Of a stretch of 46,040 nt of DNA, positions 10,289-19,135 are shown one piece after another. The notes under the pieces were generated by a model. It worked only from the letters and a program-made list of their open reading frames with translations. It ran no database searches and was not told where the DNA came from. Source of the stretch: Clostridiales bacterium (lineage in GTDB: Bacteria; Bacillota; Clostridia; Christensenellales; DTU072); the NCBI GenBank assembly GCA_012838805.1, contig DUON01000002.1, forward strand, positions 1 to 46,040. The letters are read 5' to 3'. Both the position numbers and the translations under genes were made by a program. Position 1 is the first letter of the stretch. Each line of letters opens with the position of its first letter.

Positions 10289-10317
10289 ATAATACAAAAT
10301 ATTTCGAAAGAAATCAA
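10289..10317 (-). promoter_or_regulatory. Promoter of the LRR gene, apparently leaderless
   Basis: On the minus strand TTGATT (10312-10317), a 17-base spacer and TATTAT (10289-10294) form a sigma-A-like promoter. Only seven bases separate the -10 from the ATG at 10281, so transcription should begin at or next to the start codon. Confidence 0.6.
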
Positions 10318-10361
10318 GGTCTATAAATTTTCGACCATTAAATACAAACTCTGAGTTGATA

Positions 10362-10390
10362 TTGACTTTACGCTATTTAAGGCGTATAAT
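10362..10390 (+). promoter_or_regulatory. Promoter of GPH symporter gene
   Basis: TTGACT (10362-10367), a 17-base spacer and TATAAT (10385-10390). An AAGGTG ribosome site precedes the ATG at 10425. Confidence 0.8.
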
Positions 10391-10424
10391 GATAAAGATT
10401 TTAATTTTTTATAAAAGGTGAAAA

Positions 10425-12005
10425 ATGGCAAAAGAGAAACTACAAAAAACTGATTTTGGAAAATGTGACAAAAATTCACCAGACTATATCCCCGTTAAAG
10501 AAAAGATATCTTATGGACTGGGCTCTCTTATGGACGGAGGCGGAGTGGCTTTGATATCGTGTATTATGCTTAACTACATGACAAACGCTCTTGGCATAGC
10601 TATGAGCGTGGCGGCTACTCTTATGATGGTCTCCAAAGCGTGGGACGCTGTTTCTGACCCTCTTATGGGTATAATCTCTGATAGGACAAGAACCAAATGG
10701 GGAAGAAGAAGACCATATATGTTTGTGGGCGGATTTTGTTTGATTATAGCCTTGTTTTTACTGCTTCTGCCTCTTAACAACTTCAATATATCCACGACAG
10801 GCAAGACTATTTATATGTTGGTCATGCTATTGTTTTGGAATACCTGTTCCACAATAACCCAAGTGCCTTATACCTCTATGGCAAGTGATATCTCCCCAGA
10901 TTTTAGAGAAAGAAATAACGCCAATACCATAAAACTTGTTTTTAACGCGGTATCTTCAGGCATAGCTTATGTGGTACCTTTATTATTACTGGAAGCTTAT
11001 GTTTCGCCTGATACAAGTTTTCTGCCCGCTTTGACGGGAACGCAGTTTTGGCTGATAACAGCGGGCGTGTTTGGATTCTTGTTCGGTGGCGGGCTTATCC
11101 AATGCAGTATTTTTGTAAAGGAAAGAATACAGCCTTTAGAAGATGAGAAAAAAGAAAAATACAATTGGAAAACATATGCCGAACCTTTTAAGAACAAATC
11201 TTTTAGGTGGCATATCGCCATGTATGTGACGGCTTTTATGTGCATGGACATACTTGCCGCCTTGGCGGTCTATTACGCTCTTGATGTTTGGAGAGGAGCC
11301 AAGCTTTTGGGAATGGACTTTTCTTCAATGTTTATTATTGCTCCCGTCATGGTGGCAGCTGTGATAGCTTTCCCGTTGGTTAGAATTATGATGGACCGAA
11401 AGAGCAAGCAATTCGCCTTCAGAATGGGGCTTCCGATGTATATCTTAAGCGGAATTATGCTTGCGGTCATGGACCCTTCATGGACGCCTCCAGTATTAGT
11501 GCCAATCGCGGCTTTTATTATGGGATTCGGATTCGGAGGAGCTCAAATGATGCCGTGGATTATATTCCCCGATACCGTGGATATCGCCGAACTCAAGTTA
11601 GGTATTCGCCCGACTGGGAATTATAGCGGTATTATGACTTTAGTCAGAAAGCTTGCAGGCGCCATGGGTGTATGGGTGGTTGGTTTGATTCTTGGAATAG
11701 CGGGCTATGTGGAAAGCACAAGCGATGTTACAGTAAATCAATCTGACAAAGTGCTTTTGACTATAAGAATCCTTTTGGGCGGTTCTATCGTAGTACTCAT
11801 ATCTCTCGCCCTCTTTGCTTCCTTTAAGTATAAGGTTGATAACCATATACTGACCAGAATAAGATACTTCATTGAAAAGAAAAAAGCCAACGAGCTTGTT
11901 TCTATGACAGAAGAGGAAAAACAGGAAAGACTAAGGCTTACTGAAGAACTTGCGGGTCTTAACGATGAGGAGAGAAAGGCTTTTATTGCCGAGATGTACG
12001 AATAA
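10425..12005 (+). CDS. GPH-family (glycoside-pentoside-hexuronide) cation symporter
   Basis: This 526-residue major-facilitator-superfamily protein has about 12 hydrophobic helices. The family hallmark WDAVSDPLMG, followed by a basic SDRTRTKWGRRRPY loop, lies between helices 2 and 3 (about residues 67-90). These transporters bring sugars, sugar acids or glycosides in with Na+ or H+. A second motif, FPDTVDIAELKLGIRP, in the C-terminal half is also typical of the family. The cytoplasmic tail is long, charged and probably helical. The gene has its own promoter and a strong terminator, so it is monocistronic. No sugar-degrading enzymes or regulator sit beside it, so the substrate is unknown. Confidence 0.9.
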   Translation: MAKEKLQKTDFGKCDKNSPDYIPVKEKISYGLGSLMDGGGVALISCIMLNYMTNALGIAMSVAATLMMVSKAWDAVSDPLMGIISDRTRTKWGRRRPYMFVGGFCLIIALFLLLLPLNNFNISTTGKTIYMLVMLLFWNTCSTITQVPYTSMASDISPDFRERNNANTIKLVFNAVSSGIAYVVPLLLLEAYVSPDTSFLPALTGTQFWLITAGVFGFLFGGGLIQCSIFVKERIQPLEDEKKEKYNWKTYAEPFKNKSFRWHIAMYVTAFMCMDILAALAVYYALDVWRGAKLLGMDFSSMFIIAPVMVAAVIAFPLVRIMMDRKSKQFAFRMGLPMYILSGIMLAVMDPSWTPPVLVPIAAFIMGFGFGGAQMMPWIIFPDTVDIAELKLGIRPTGNYSGIMTLVRKLAGAMGVWVVGLILGIAGYVESTSDVTVNQSDKVLLTIRILLGGSIVVLISLALFASFKYKVDNHILTRIRYFIEKKKANELVSMTEEEKQERLRLTEELAGLNDEERKAFIAEMYE

Positions 12006-12035
12006 TTTCCCTTTTTCTTAATTTTTTCAGCCTAT

Positions 12036-12062
12036 AAAAGACCTCAAAACGAGGTCTTTTTT
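12036..12062 (+). terminator. Intrinsic terminator
   Basis: AAAAGACCTC (12036-12045) pairs perfectly with GAGGTCTTTT (12051-12060) around an AAAAC loop, followed by more T. It ends the symporter transcript. Confidence 0.92.
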
Positions 12063-12222
12063 GCTTCATGGTTTTTTATATTTTGTCAGATAATATCTTG
12101 GAAAGACTTTTATATTAAAGAAACAGGAAAAAGATAAAAAAACAATTCGACAAAAATGTAAATTTTTCGTCCTAAGGTAAATATTATAATTAATATAATA
12201 ATATTTTTTTAGGTATAAAAAC

Positions 12223-12251
12223 TTGATAAATTCCTATCGTTATGGTATATT
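12223..12251 (+). promoter_or_regulatory. Promoter of the riboswitch-controlled surface-protein operon
   Basis: TTGATA (12223-12228), a 17-base spacer and TATATT (12246-12251). Transcription would begin near 12258, just before the riboswitch aptamer. Confidence 0.65.
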
Positions 12252-12261
12252 TTTTATATAA

Positions 12262-12372
12262 AAAGAATAAAAGGTAAAGTTATCGCGAGATAGCGGCACA
12301 AAACTATAGGGTCTCACCGAGACAGCCAGTTGCCATTTTCCCTCAATGTTAAGAAGGATAATGGCTTTTTTA
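12262..12372 (+). promoter_or_regulatory. Cyclic-di-GMP-I (GEMM) riboswitch with transcription terminator
   Basis: The aptamer shows the class I order. GGTAAA (12273-12278) leads into a P2 hairpin GTTATC-GCGA-GATAGC with a GNRA tetraloop. CACAAAAC replaces the usual CGCAAAGC. The P3 arm CTATAGGGTCTC-ACC-GAGACAGCCAG carries the tetraloop-receptor side and is followed by TTGCC. Aligned to the V. cholerae Vc2 aptamer, the ligand-contacting position G20 is a G (12273), which favours c-di-GMP over cGAMP. Downstream, GCCATT (12332-12337) can pair with AATGGC (12360-12365), followed by TTTTTT, to form a terminator. This shares the GCC of the aptamer's closing strand, so ligand binding should block the terminator. 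I therefore infer an ON switch for the genes that follow. Confidence 0.8.
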
Positions 12373-12390
12373 TTGTTAAGGAAAAATGGG

Positions 12391-15294
12391 ATGAAAAAAA
12401 ACAAAATAATTATCCTAATAACGGTTTTTGCAATCGCTTTGATAATGTCTGCGGGAGCGGTTTATTCCCTATTTTCAAAAACGATAGAGACCTCGGCGGC
12501 TTTTGTTTTCGGCGACGCTGATATAGAGCTTGACACCCTTTTTTCAGAACAAGAATTTATTTTTGAAAAGGCGGGAGACACCCAAGAGGCTTCTTTGACC
12601 GTGAAGAATAAAGGTCAGAATGCCTTGAAATATTATTTCGGCATAGAAATTTTACAATCAAGCGGACTTGAAGATATGCTGATGATATATTTGGACGATG
12701 TGCTTGTAGGGATGCTCTCTTTTCTTTGTCAAGACGGAGAATATGTCTTTCAAACGCAAGACTATCTTTACTTAAATGAAATCCGAAATCATACCTTAAA
12801 AATTGAATTGCATATGGGCGCAAGTTATCATGACAACAAATCGTTAAAAATAAAAATCAATGCCCATGCAAAAACCCTGAACAATAGGGATACTGTCTTT
12901 GTTTCCAATGAATACGAGCTTATTCAAGCGGTTAGGACCTTAAATCCTGGAGCTGAAATAAAATTGGCGAGGGATATTGAACTTACATCTATATTGCAAA
13001 TAGATAAAGATATTCTCATTGATTTATATGGAAACAACCTTATCCTTTCAGCTAATTTAGTGGTGGCAAATAAGACAATTCTTAAGAATACAAGAAGTAT
13101 TCCTAACACCGTCAATACGGGAGAGGAAAATATCGTGGTGAACGGCGGCGGGGCGTTATTCTTTATGGAACAAGGCTGCGAAGATTATATAAATTCAGTT
13201 GAACTTATCTCTTTTGACTCTCTTAATACAGAAAAAGAGCTGATTCAAAGGATATCCAAACGAATCGGCAAAGGTCTTTTTAACGGCAGTTATGACATCT
13301 TTGAAAATGATATCATTTACTTGGATTTATTTACGCAAATCGAGGACGAATATTCTGATTATGACATGGGGATATTGACCGTTTGGGAGACTATGGTTTC
13401 CAAAATGTCAATTTTGTCGCTTACAACAGCAAACGATACATATCAAATAGAATATAAGATATACGCCATAGGCACCGCTGCAACAGCCGAGCTTATTGCG
13501 CAAAAACAGCTTGCCTATCTCTATGATTTAGAAGATGACGAGGTTATTGCAAGCGATTTATTTTTACCCACAAGATTAAAAGCCTATAACAGCAGGATAG
13601 AATGGTACTCTTCGCATCCAAATATCATATCCGAAAAGGGAAGATACACCCCGTCTTTGGAGGATATGGCAATAACATTAATCGCTTTTATTCATGTCGA
13701 AGGCGATATCTATCCCTATTCCTTTTACCTAAATGTTCAAGGACAGTCAAACGAGGCAAGATTTAGGTATTTTCTTACCCGATACGGTGATATACTGTTC
13801 ACTTCAGTGGGAGAAATGCGTTACTTGCCCGTGACGGATAGCCAAAGCCCATATTTTTACACTAATTATATCGACGGCAGAGATTTGAAAATCGTCAATT
13901 TATCATACGACCTTGACCTTCAATATGATTTTTTAACATTGTATCAAAATCAGTTGAGCCTATCCAAAATCACTTATACGAAATACGCTCAAGTAAATGT
14001 CCATGCGGAATTTGAGGACGGACAAATGATAAGCGGAACTATCGGCGTCCGTATAGAGCTTGGGGACGCGGTCTTTATAAATGATGTCTTTAATTATGTC
14101 AGGACACAATTTGAGCAAAGAGGTGATGTTCTGAATAATATCTATCAAAATGGTTTAGGCGACTTTGATATGCCCAAGGAACATTTATCGCTTGGCATAA
14201 GCTATGAAATTGACACTTCTTTCTATGAGGCGGGCAAAGAGCCCGTATACCTAAGTGGTCAAGCCAATCCCGAACAAGACGAGGTTACTTTTCATATATT
14301 GCCTGAAAATTTTGATGTGTTTGAACAATATGTCATAGTGACTGTGGAAGTGTTGTCTATGACAAGACAAATGGAGTTTTTGCTGCCGTCGGCAATACAT
14401 AACAACGAAAAGGGTTTCGAGTCCTTGGAGGTGTTTGAAAGGGTAAAGTCTCAACTTGGAACGGACAAGGACTATATATTGATTGACTTTATTAAAAAAT
14501 CGCCTTTAATGCATTTGGACTTAAGCGGTCTGAACTTAGATGAAAGCGTGGAAGGTCTTGCATACTTTAGCGGTATAACATCTTTAGATGTATCTGGTTC
14601 GGCGTCTGAATTTTCTTGCTCCACCCCCGCCCATGCCAATACTTTAGCAAAAACAATTTCAAGGCTTTCACAGCTCAAAGTGCTGGATATGAGTTTCTGC
14701 AACCTTGCGAATATGGAGTTTATAGGGTTTTTGACAGAGATAGAGGAATTGAACCTAAAGGGGAATGGCTTGATGTATATCTTTAATGACATACTCTCCT
14801 TTAATAAGCTTCAATATCTGAATCTATCACAGACGGGATACCATACGGTATATGGTGAGCCGCTTTTGGAGCTTGCCTATTTTAGATACCTCAATTCTTG
14901 GGGTACTGCCCCTGAATTTTATTATACCGATATTGAACCTGAAATTGAGATTTTATTTATTCCTCAAAATAGCCATCCCGATTATGTAACGGGGCTGGAA
15001 TATGTCTATAATTTATCTGAAATTCCCGAAATAAGGGTACAATATACTCACCTGACCACAAAGGTCATAATAAATTCAAGCTCCCAGACCTTGCCTATAT
15101 CTTGGGATATTGAAGAGGATAGTTCTCAAACGCTCTCAATCCAGACAGAGACCAGTCATGACTATACGACCACAAGATTAATCAGAAGCCAAGCCCCCGT
15201 GCAAGATGTCATGGCTGTTGTAAGCGCACATATTACTGTAAATAGTCAGACAGTAACCAGATATTTTTATGTAAACATTAGAGGTCAGTCATGA
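12391..15294 (+). CDS. Exported TasA/camelysin-like N-terminus plus LRR surface protein
   Basis: I choose the ATG at 12391 (967 residues): TAAGGA lies eight bases upstream, while an in-frame ATG at 12346 falls inside the riboswitch terminator. The N-terminus has a signal helix ending in AGAVYSLFSKT and then a segment like TasA/camelysin fibre proteins, in which charged residues flank FEKAGDTQEASLTVKNKG. A short stretch resembling the start of a beta-helix follows (DIELTSILQIDKDILIDLYG). Bacterial Ig-like beta regions come next, and then leucine-rich repeats near residues 705-830 (MHLDLSGLNL, KVLDMSFCNLAN, EELNLKGNGL). It is probably a cell-surface adhesin or matrix protein made when c-di-GMP is high. 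No sortase motif is visible. It overlaps the next gene by ATGA. Confidence 0.8.
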   Translation: MKKNKIIILITVFAIALIMSAGAVYSLFSKTIETSAAFVFGDADIELDTLFSEQEFIFEKAGDTQEASLTVKNKGQNALKYYFGIEILQSSGLEDMLMIYLDDVLVGMLSFLCQDGEYVFQTQDYLYLNEIRNHTLKIELHMGASYHDNKSLKIKINAHAKTLNNRDTVFVSNEYELIQAVRTLNPGAEIKLARDIELTSILQIDKDILIDLYGNNLILSANLVVANKTILKNTRSIPNTVNTGEENIVVNGGGALFFMEQGCEDYINSVELISFDSLNTEKELIQRISKRIGKGLFNGSYDIFENDIIYLDLFTQIEDEYSDYDMGILTVWETMVSKMSILSLTTANDTYQIEYKIYAIGTAATAELIAQKQLAYLYDLEDDEVIASDLFLPTRLKAYNSRIEWYSSHPNIISEKGRYTPSLEDMAITLIAFIHVEGDIYPYSFYLNVQGQSNEARFRYFLTRYGDILFTSVGEMRYLPVTDSQSPYFYTNYIDGRDLKIVNLSYDLDLQYDFLTLYQNQLSLSKITYTKYAQVNVHAEFEDGQMISGTIGVRIELGDAVFINDVFNYVRTQFEQRGDVLNNIYQNGLGDFDMPKEHLSLGISYEIDTSFYEAGKEPVYLSGQANPEQDEVTFHILPENFDVFEQYVIVTVEVLSMTRQMEFLLPSAIHNNEKGFESLEVFERVKSQLGTDKDYILIDFIKKSPLMHLDLSGLNLDESVEGLAYFSGITSLDVSGSASEFSCSTPAHANTLAKTISRLSQLKVLDMSFCNLANMEFIGFLTEIEELNLKGNGLMYIFNDILSFNKLQYLNLSQTGYHTVYGEPLLELAYFRYLNSWGTAPEFYYTDIEPEIEILFIPQNSHPDYVTGLEYVYNLSEIPEIRVQYTHLTTKVIINSSSQTLPISWDIEEDSSQTLSIQTETSHDYTTTRLIRSQAPVQDVMAVVSAHITVNSQTVTRYFYVNIRGQS

Positions 15295-17972
15295 TTGCGA
15301 GAAGAGCTTTTAAGACAATAACGCTTATATTTTTATCACTTATGCTCTTGATTGTCTTTTCGGAGAAATCTTTGGGGAATTTTTCTTCTGAAGATTTCTA
15401 TATCTCTGACCAAATGACGATAGACTCTTCTCAGGACACAATCTTGGTGTCGAGCGAGGCGGCGTTGAGAATTGCGGCACAGAACGATATCTTTAATGAT
15501 ATCCTTCCAATAAGCGATTATCAAAAGAGAAGATATATCAAGTTTGAATCGGATATCAAACTCAATTCCACGCTTTACATAAATTCGGACTGCAATTTGG
15601 ACTTTAACGGTTATACTCTTGATTTGAACGGAAATAACCTTGTGATTGAGAATACATATCATGCCAACCTATTAATAATCGGCGGCGAAGTCATAAACAG
15701 CCGTTCGATAGAGGCGAATTTGGATATCATAACGCCAAACGCGGTTATAGAATGTGACCTTGTAGACAATCAATCTCTAATAAGAGTTTTATCGTATGAT
15801 ACTCAAGGCGTGTTGAACGCGGCATTAAATAGAGCGGAAAAGGTCATATCTTACGGCGACAGCGGAAATAATTTTCACAGCGATATTGACTTAGTGACTA
15901 ATTTTTATTCTTATCCGATAGAGTTTGAATACATTTCCGACAGACCTGAAATACTGTCAAACGGCGGGAAAGTAAATATCCTTGACTTAACTCCGCGCCA
16001 AGCGTCCTTGACTTTGAATGTTGCCCTAAACGGTCAGACAGCAAGCCGTGTGTTTGAGATAAATATCGTGTCCAAAAACAATTACGAATGGTGGGCAGAG
16101 AAAGGGCTTGAATTGTTTGACAGCTTTTTCTCAAGGTATTCTTCGGGCGAGGACGAACACACCATATACACCGATGTTGTTTTACCTTTAGAGGAAAGGT
16201 ATATAGCCAGCGGCGGCGATGTCGCCCAGTACCAATACCGTTCCCTTGCCCAGCCGTATGAGTCCGCAGACGAAATTGTGGGTGATATAGAAACATTTGA
16301 AGACTATGCTGTCTTAAAGGCGAGAATAGTGGCTATGGACATAACTTATCTGGAGGTCAATTGTGTTTATGGCAGTGAATCGGCATCCAAAATATACACT
16401 ATAATTAACCAAAGCTATAATGATATCTATCAAATAGCAAATATGATTATTGAGGAGCTTTTCAACAATCAAATTGATATCTTCAAAGAAGATTCCTTTG
16501 ATAGCGGATACACAGAATACGCTCTTTCAAGCGGAGAAGAATACCTAAACTTTGGTGTTATACAAATATCTTATGCATTAATTAACAATGACGGAACTTA
16601 TGTCATTGAACAAGGCGTCTTGAAAGTCGCCAACGGTTTTCAACCCACTGAGATACAGCTTATCTTTTTGCAGGTGAATATAAAATTTGAAAGCGCCGAG
16701 GTCACTCTCAATATCCCTATTGTGTACCATGAGGGAGGAGATATCTATGAGAGATTTTACCCGTATTACGCCTATTTTGACGGTTTGCTTTCTGAAAGAA
16801 CAAATTATAACCGCACCTATACCAGTTTTGATATGCCTTTCTGTTATTATGGCAGAATGCCTATAATTAAATTTGAACTGTATCAGGACGACTCTTTATA
16901 CATTGGGAATGCCATAAGGCTTTTATTCACCACTTCTTCAATGAGCTATACGGTCACTGAATACGACGCTTTGATTAGCGGACTTGATACCGTGGAGCTA
17001 AACAACCTACTTAATGATTCAAACGCACGCTGGCAGATAATTATTGATTGGAATGAATTGGGGCGGGAAGATATGCGAATGAGACTAAAGTACTATTACA
17101 AATTCCATTTGATAACAGACTGGTACAGCCATGAGATATACTTCAGTCCTTTTCTTATACCCGGTATTATAAACAATAACGATATACCCGACCCTACGCT
17201 TTATCAAAAACTTCTTCAAGTTTTTAGTCCGGGCGAACAAAGAATCCTCGCAAACAGAATATCAAGGCGTCCGCCCATTCATCCATTTACTATTTCATTA
17301 GAACAAGGCGAAAGCATTTCTACCTTTAAGGGCATAGAGCTATTAACGGGGGTGACGGAACTTAGACTTTCTGGCGTGGGTCTTAATAATTCCGACCTTG
17401 CATATATAGGGCAATTGACCCAATTGAGCTATTTGGACATAAGCTCAAACAATATAACCGATATATCATCCTTAAGACCTCTTACGAATTTAAGGGAAAT
17501 TGATGTATCTAAGAACACCATAAGAAGATTTTATACCTTGGAATATCTTCCATATTTGGAAAAAGCGTATGTATATGACAACATCATATCGGGCTGGTTC
17601 GGATATCTTTATGGCTCACGCGGTTTTTTCAGCTTAAGGTCCTTTATGAGGCTTACGAACAGGGGTGTGGCGGTATATAGGGATGACGCCCAAACCGTCT
17701 TTAGAGAAACCGATGTGGATATGGGAAGATATAACGCTTTGAACAGTATCGTATATCAATATAGACTGCCTGAGGGTGTTCCAATAAGAGATGTTTACAG
17801 CTCTTTTTCAAGAGCTTATCAGCATTATTCGGTCACGCCTACAAGCGGATTCTTGCATATCAATAATATATCGTTTGGAACAGACGGCGAAGACGGTTTT
17901 TATATACAGTTCGCTTCAGGAATTTTGGGACTGTCTACTTATAGGGTGTATTTTGAAATCGTAAGATATTAA
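15291..17972 (+). CDS. Secreted LRR surface protein, partner and paralogue of the upstream protein
   Basis: This 893-residue protein starts at an ATGA overlap with the previous stop, so the two are probably translationally coupled and share the c-di-GMP riboswitch. It has an N-terminal signal helix (residues 8-27). Then comes a segment like its neighbour's, where KFESDIKLNSTLYINSDC and LDFNGYTLDLNGNNL mirror the upstream protein. A long beta-rich Ig-like middle and LRR_4 repeats follow (about residues 680-765: LTQLSYLDISSNNITDISS, LTNLREIDVSKNTI). The C-terminal 120 residues are unrecognised. The shared layout suggests that the two genes arose by duplication and that their products act together at the surface. 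No anchor motif is seen at the C-terminus, so it may be released or bind its partner. Confidence 0.8.
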   Translation: MIARRAFKTITLIFLSLMLLIVFSEKSLGNFSSEDFYISDQMTIDSSQDTILVSSEAALRIAAQNDIFNDILPISDYQKRRYIKFESDIKLNSTLYINSDCNLDFNGYTLDLNGNNLVIENTYHANLLIIGGEVINSRSIEANLDIITPNAVIECDLVDNQSLIRVLSYDTQGVLNAALNRAEKVISYGDSGNNFHSDIDLVTNFYSYPIEFEYISDRPEILSNGGKVNILDLTPRQASLTLNVALNGQTASRVFEINIVSKNNYEWWAEKGLELFDSFFSRYSSGEDEHTIYTDVVLPLEERYIASGGDVAQYQYRSLAQPYESADEIVGDIETFEDYAVLKARIVAMDITYLEVNCVYGSESASKIYTIINQSYNDIYQIANMIIEELFNNQIDIFKEDSFDSGYTEYALSSGEEYLNFGVIQISYALINNDGTYVIEQGVLKVANGFQPTEIQLIFLQVNIKFESAEVTLNIPIVYHEGGDIYERFYPYYAYFDGLLSERTNYNRTYTSFDMPFCYYGRMPIIKFELYQDDSLYIGNAIRLLFTTSSMSYTVTEYDALISGLDTVELNNLLNDSNARWQIIIDWNELGREDMRMRLKYYYKFHLITDWYSHEIYFSPFLIPGIINNNDIPDPTLYQKLLQVFSPGEQRILANRISRRPPIHPFTISLEQGESISTFKGIELLTGVTELRLSGVGLNNSDLAYIGQLTQLSYLDISSNNITDISSLRPLTNLREIDVSKNTIRRFYTLEYLPYLEKAYVYDNIISGWFGYLYGSRGFFSLRSFMRLTNRGVAVYRDDAQTVFRETDVDMGRYNALNSIVYQYRLPEGVPIRDVYSSFSRAYQHYSVTPTSGFLHINNISFGTDGEDGFYIQFASGILGLSTYRVYFEIVRY

Positions 17973-18000
17973 AAAAATTTTTTTACTCCTTTTTTACTTA

Positions 18001-18029
18001 TTGAAAGAATACTTTCTATGTAGTATAAT
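18001..18029 (+). promoter_or_regulatory. Promoter of the aconitase-X-like fragment and esterase
   Basis: TTGAAA (18001-18006), a 17-base spacer and TATAAT (18024-18029). AGGAGG (18071-18076) then lies seven bases before the ATG at 18083. No clear terminator separates it from the surface-protein operon. Confidence 0.75.
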
Positions 18030-18082
18030 TTTCTTGATAACTTGTTTTTTTATATGTTTTTTAAGGGGAAAGGAGGGTTTTT

Positions 18083-18235
18083 ATGGAATATAAAATGAAG
18101 CTGTCATCCGAGCAAAAAGATATTTTAGAAGGAAAACACGGCGAAATAAAATCGCTGATGATTAAAACCTTAATAATGTTCGGGGAAGACGGTACCGTCA
18201 CATACTATAACAGAGGAAAAGAATATGCTATTTGA
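18083..18235 (+). CDS. Small ORF resembling the N-terminus of aconitase X
   Basis: This intact 50-codon frame has a strong ribosome site. Its residues 5-35 (MKLSSEQKDILEGKHGEI and onward to FGE) follow the pattern of the start of aconitase X (AcnX/DUF521), where an L-x-EE-x-IL-x-G-x-x-G motif precedes a helix ending near LGE. The full enzyme is about 400 residues, so only the first tenth remains; the rest of the sequence up to the stop does not match. The stop overlaps the next gene's start by 11 bases, so translation of this ORF probably delivers ribosomes to the esterase. It may be a decayed gene retained as a leader, or a genuine small protein. Confidence 0.5.
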   Translation: MEYKMKLSSEQKDILEGKHGEIKSLMIKTLIMFGEDGTVTYYNRGKEYAI

Positions 18236-19121
18236 GAAGATTTTACTTGCTAACTGGAAATTGACCAAAAAAATGGACGACAAGAGACTTTCGGCACAGT
18301 CTATGCCCAAGGGAATTGAAGTGATAAAAGATATCCCGTACGCCGACGGCGGAAAGGCAAACCTCTTAGATGTGTATTATCCCCAAGGAACATCCAAGCC
18401 CTTGCCCGTAATAATAGTCGTTCATGGCGGCGGTTGGATGTATGGAGACAAGGAGCTCAATCAGATATACGCCATGAATTTGGCGTTGCGAGGTTTTTCA
18501 ATAGTCAATATAAACTATCACCTTGCTCAAGAAAAGAGATTTCCTCAACAGATTAAGGATATATACGATGTCTTTAATTGGATTTTTGCAAACGGCAAGG
18601 ATTATTTTTTGGATATCGAGAATGTTTTCATAACAGGCGATTCAGCGGGCGCTCATCTGTCAGCCGTATCCTTGGCGTTATTGGACAACGCTGAATTGAG
18701 AAAGCAATTAAATGTGGACACAAAACTTAAGATTAAGGCAGGCGGCGTGATTTGCGGGGCGTTCGAGCTGGACGCTTTCAAAGGTATAAAAAAGCTTGTA
18801 GCGGCTTGGTACGGCAAAGTAGTTTTGGGGCAAAAAGTAAAAAAGTCAGAATACGCTAAAACGATGTCCGCCATAAAATCAATAAATAAGAAACTGCCGC
18901 CGTTGTACCTTATGACCTCAAGTCAAGACTTCCTAAAAGACCAAACGCTTCATTTTGTAGAGTTCCTTAAAGCAAATAATTTTGAGCATAAATTTAGATA
19001 TTGGGACGAGCCAAAAGACAAGAAGCTTACGCATGTCTTTAATGTATGCTATCCATTAAAAAAAGAAGCGGTAGTCACCAATGACGAGATGTGCCGCTTC
19101 TTTATGCAATACATAACTTAA
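18225..19121 (+). CDS. Alpha/beta-hydrolase esterase (HSL/BD-FAE type)
   Basis: This 298-residue hydrolase has the oxyanion motif HGGGWMYGD near residue 71, the nucleophile elbow GDSAGAH near residue 138, and C-terminal acid and base candidates (SSQD, then THVFN). This is the layout of the hormone-sensitive-lipase and BD-FAE esterases, which hydrolyse short acyl or aryl esters. There is no signal peptide, so it is cytoplasmic. The ATG at 18225 lies within the end of the preceding small ORF and has GAGGA upstream, indicating coupling. Its natural ester is unknown. The gene ends 14 bases from the convergent lipoprotein gene. Confidence 0.88.
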   Translation: MLFEKILLANWKLTKKMDDKRLSAQSMPKGIEVIKDIPYADGGKANLLDVYYPQGTSKPLPVIIVVHGGGWMYGDKELNQIYAMNLALRGFSIVNINYHLAQEKRFPQQIKDIYDVFNWIFANGKDYFLDIENVFITGDSAGAHLSAVSLALLDNAELRKQLNVDTKLKIKAGGVICGAFELDAFKGIKKLVAAWYGKVVLGQKVKKSEYAKTMSAIKSINKKLPPLYLMTSSQDFLKDQTLHFVEFLKANNFEHKFRYWDEPKDKKLTHVFNVCYPLKKEAVVTNDEMCRFFMQYIT

Positions 19122-19135
19122 CTTTTTTTAGGTCT

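Noticed and set aside
12346..12390. ATG at 12346 as start of the TasA-like protein
   Set aside because: It lies inside the riboswitch terminator stem; the ATG at 12391 has a well-placed TAAGGA and begins a normal signal peptide.
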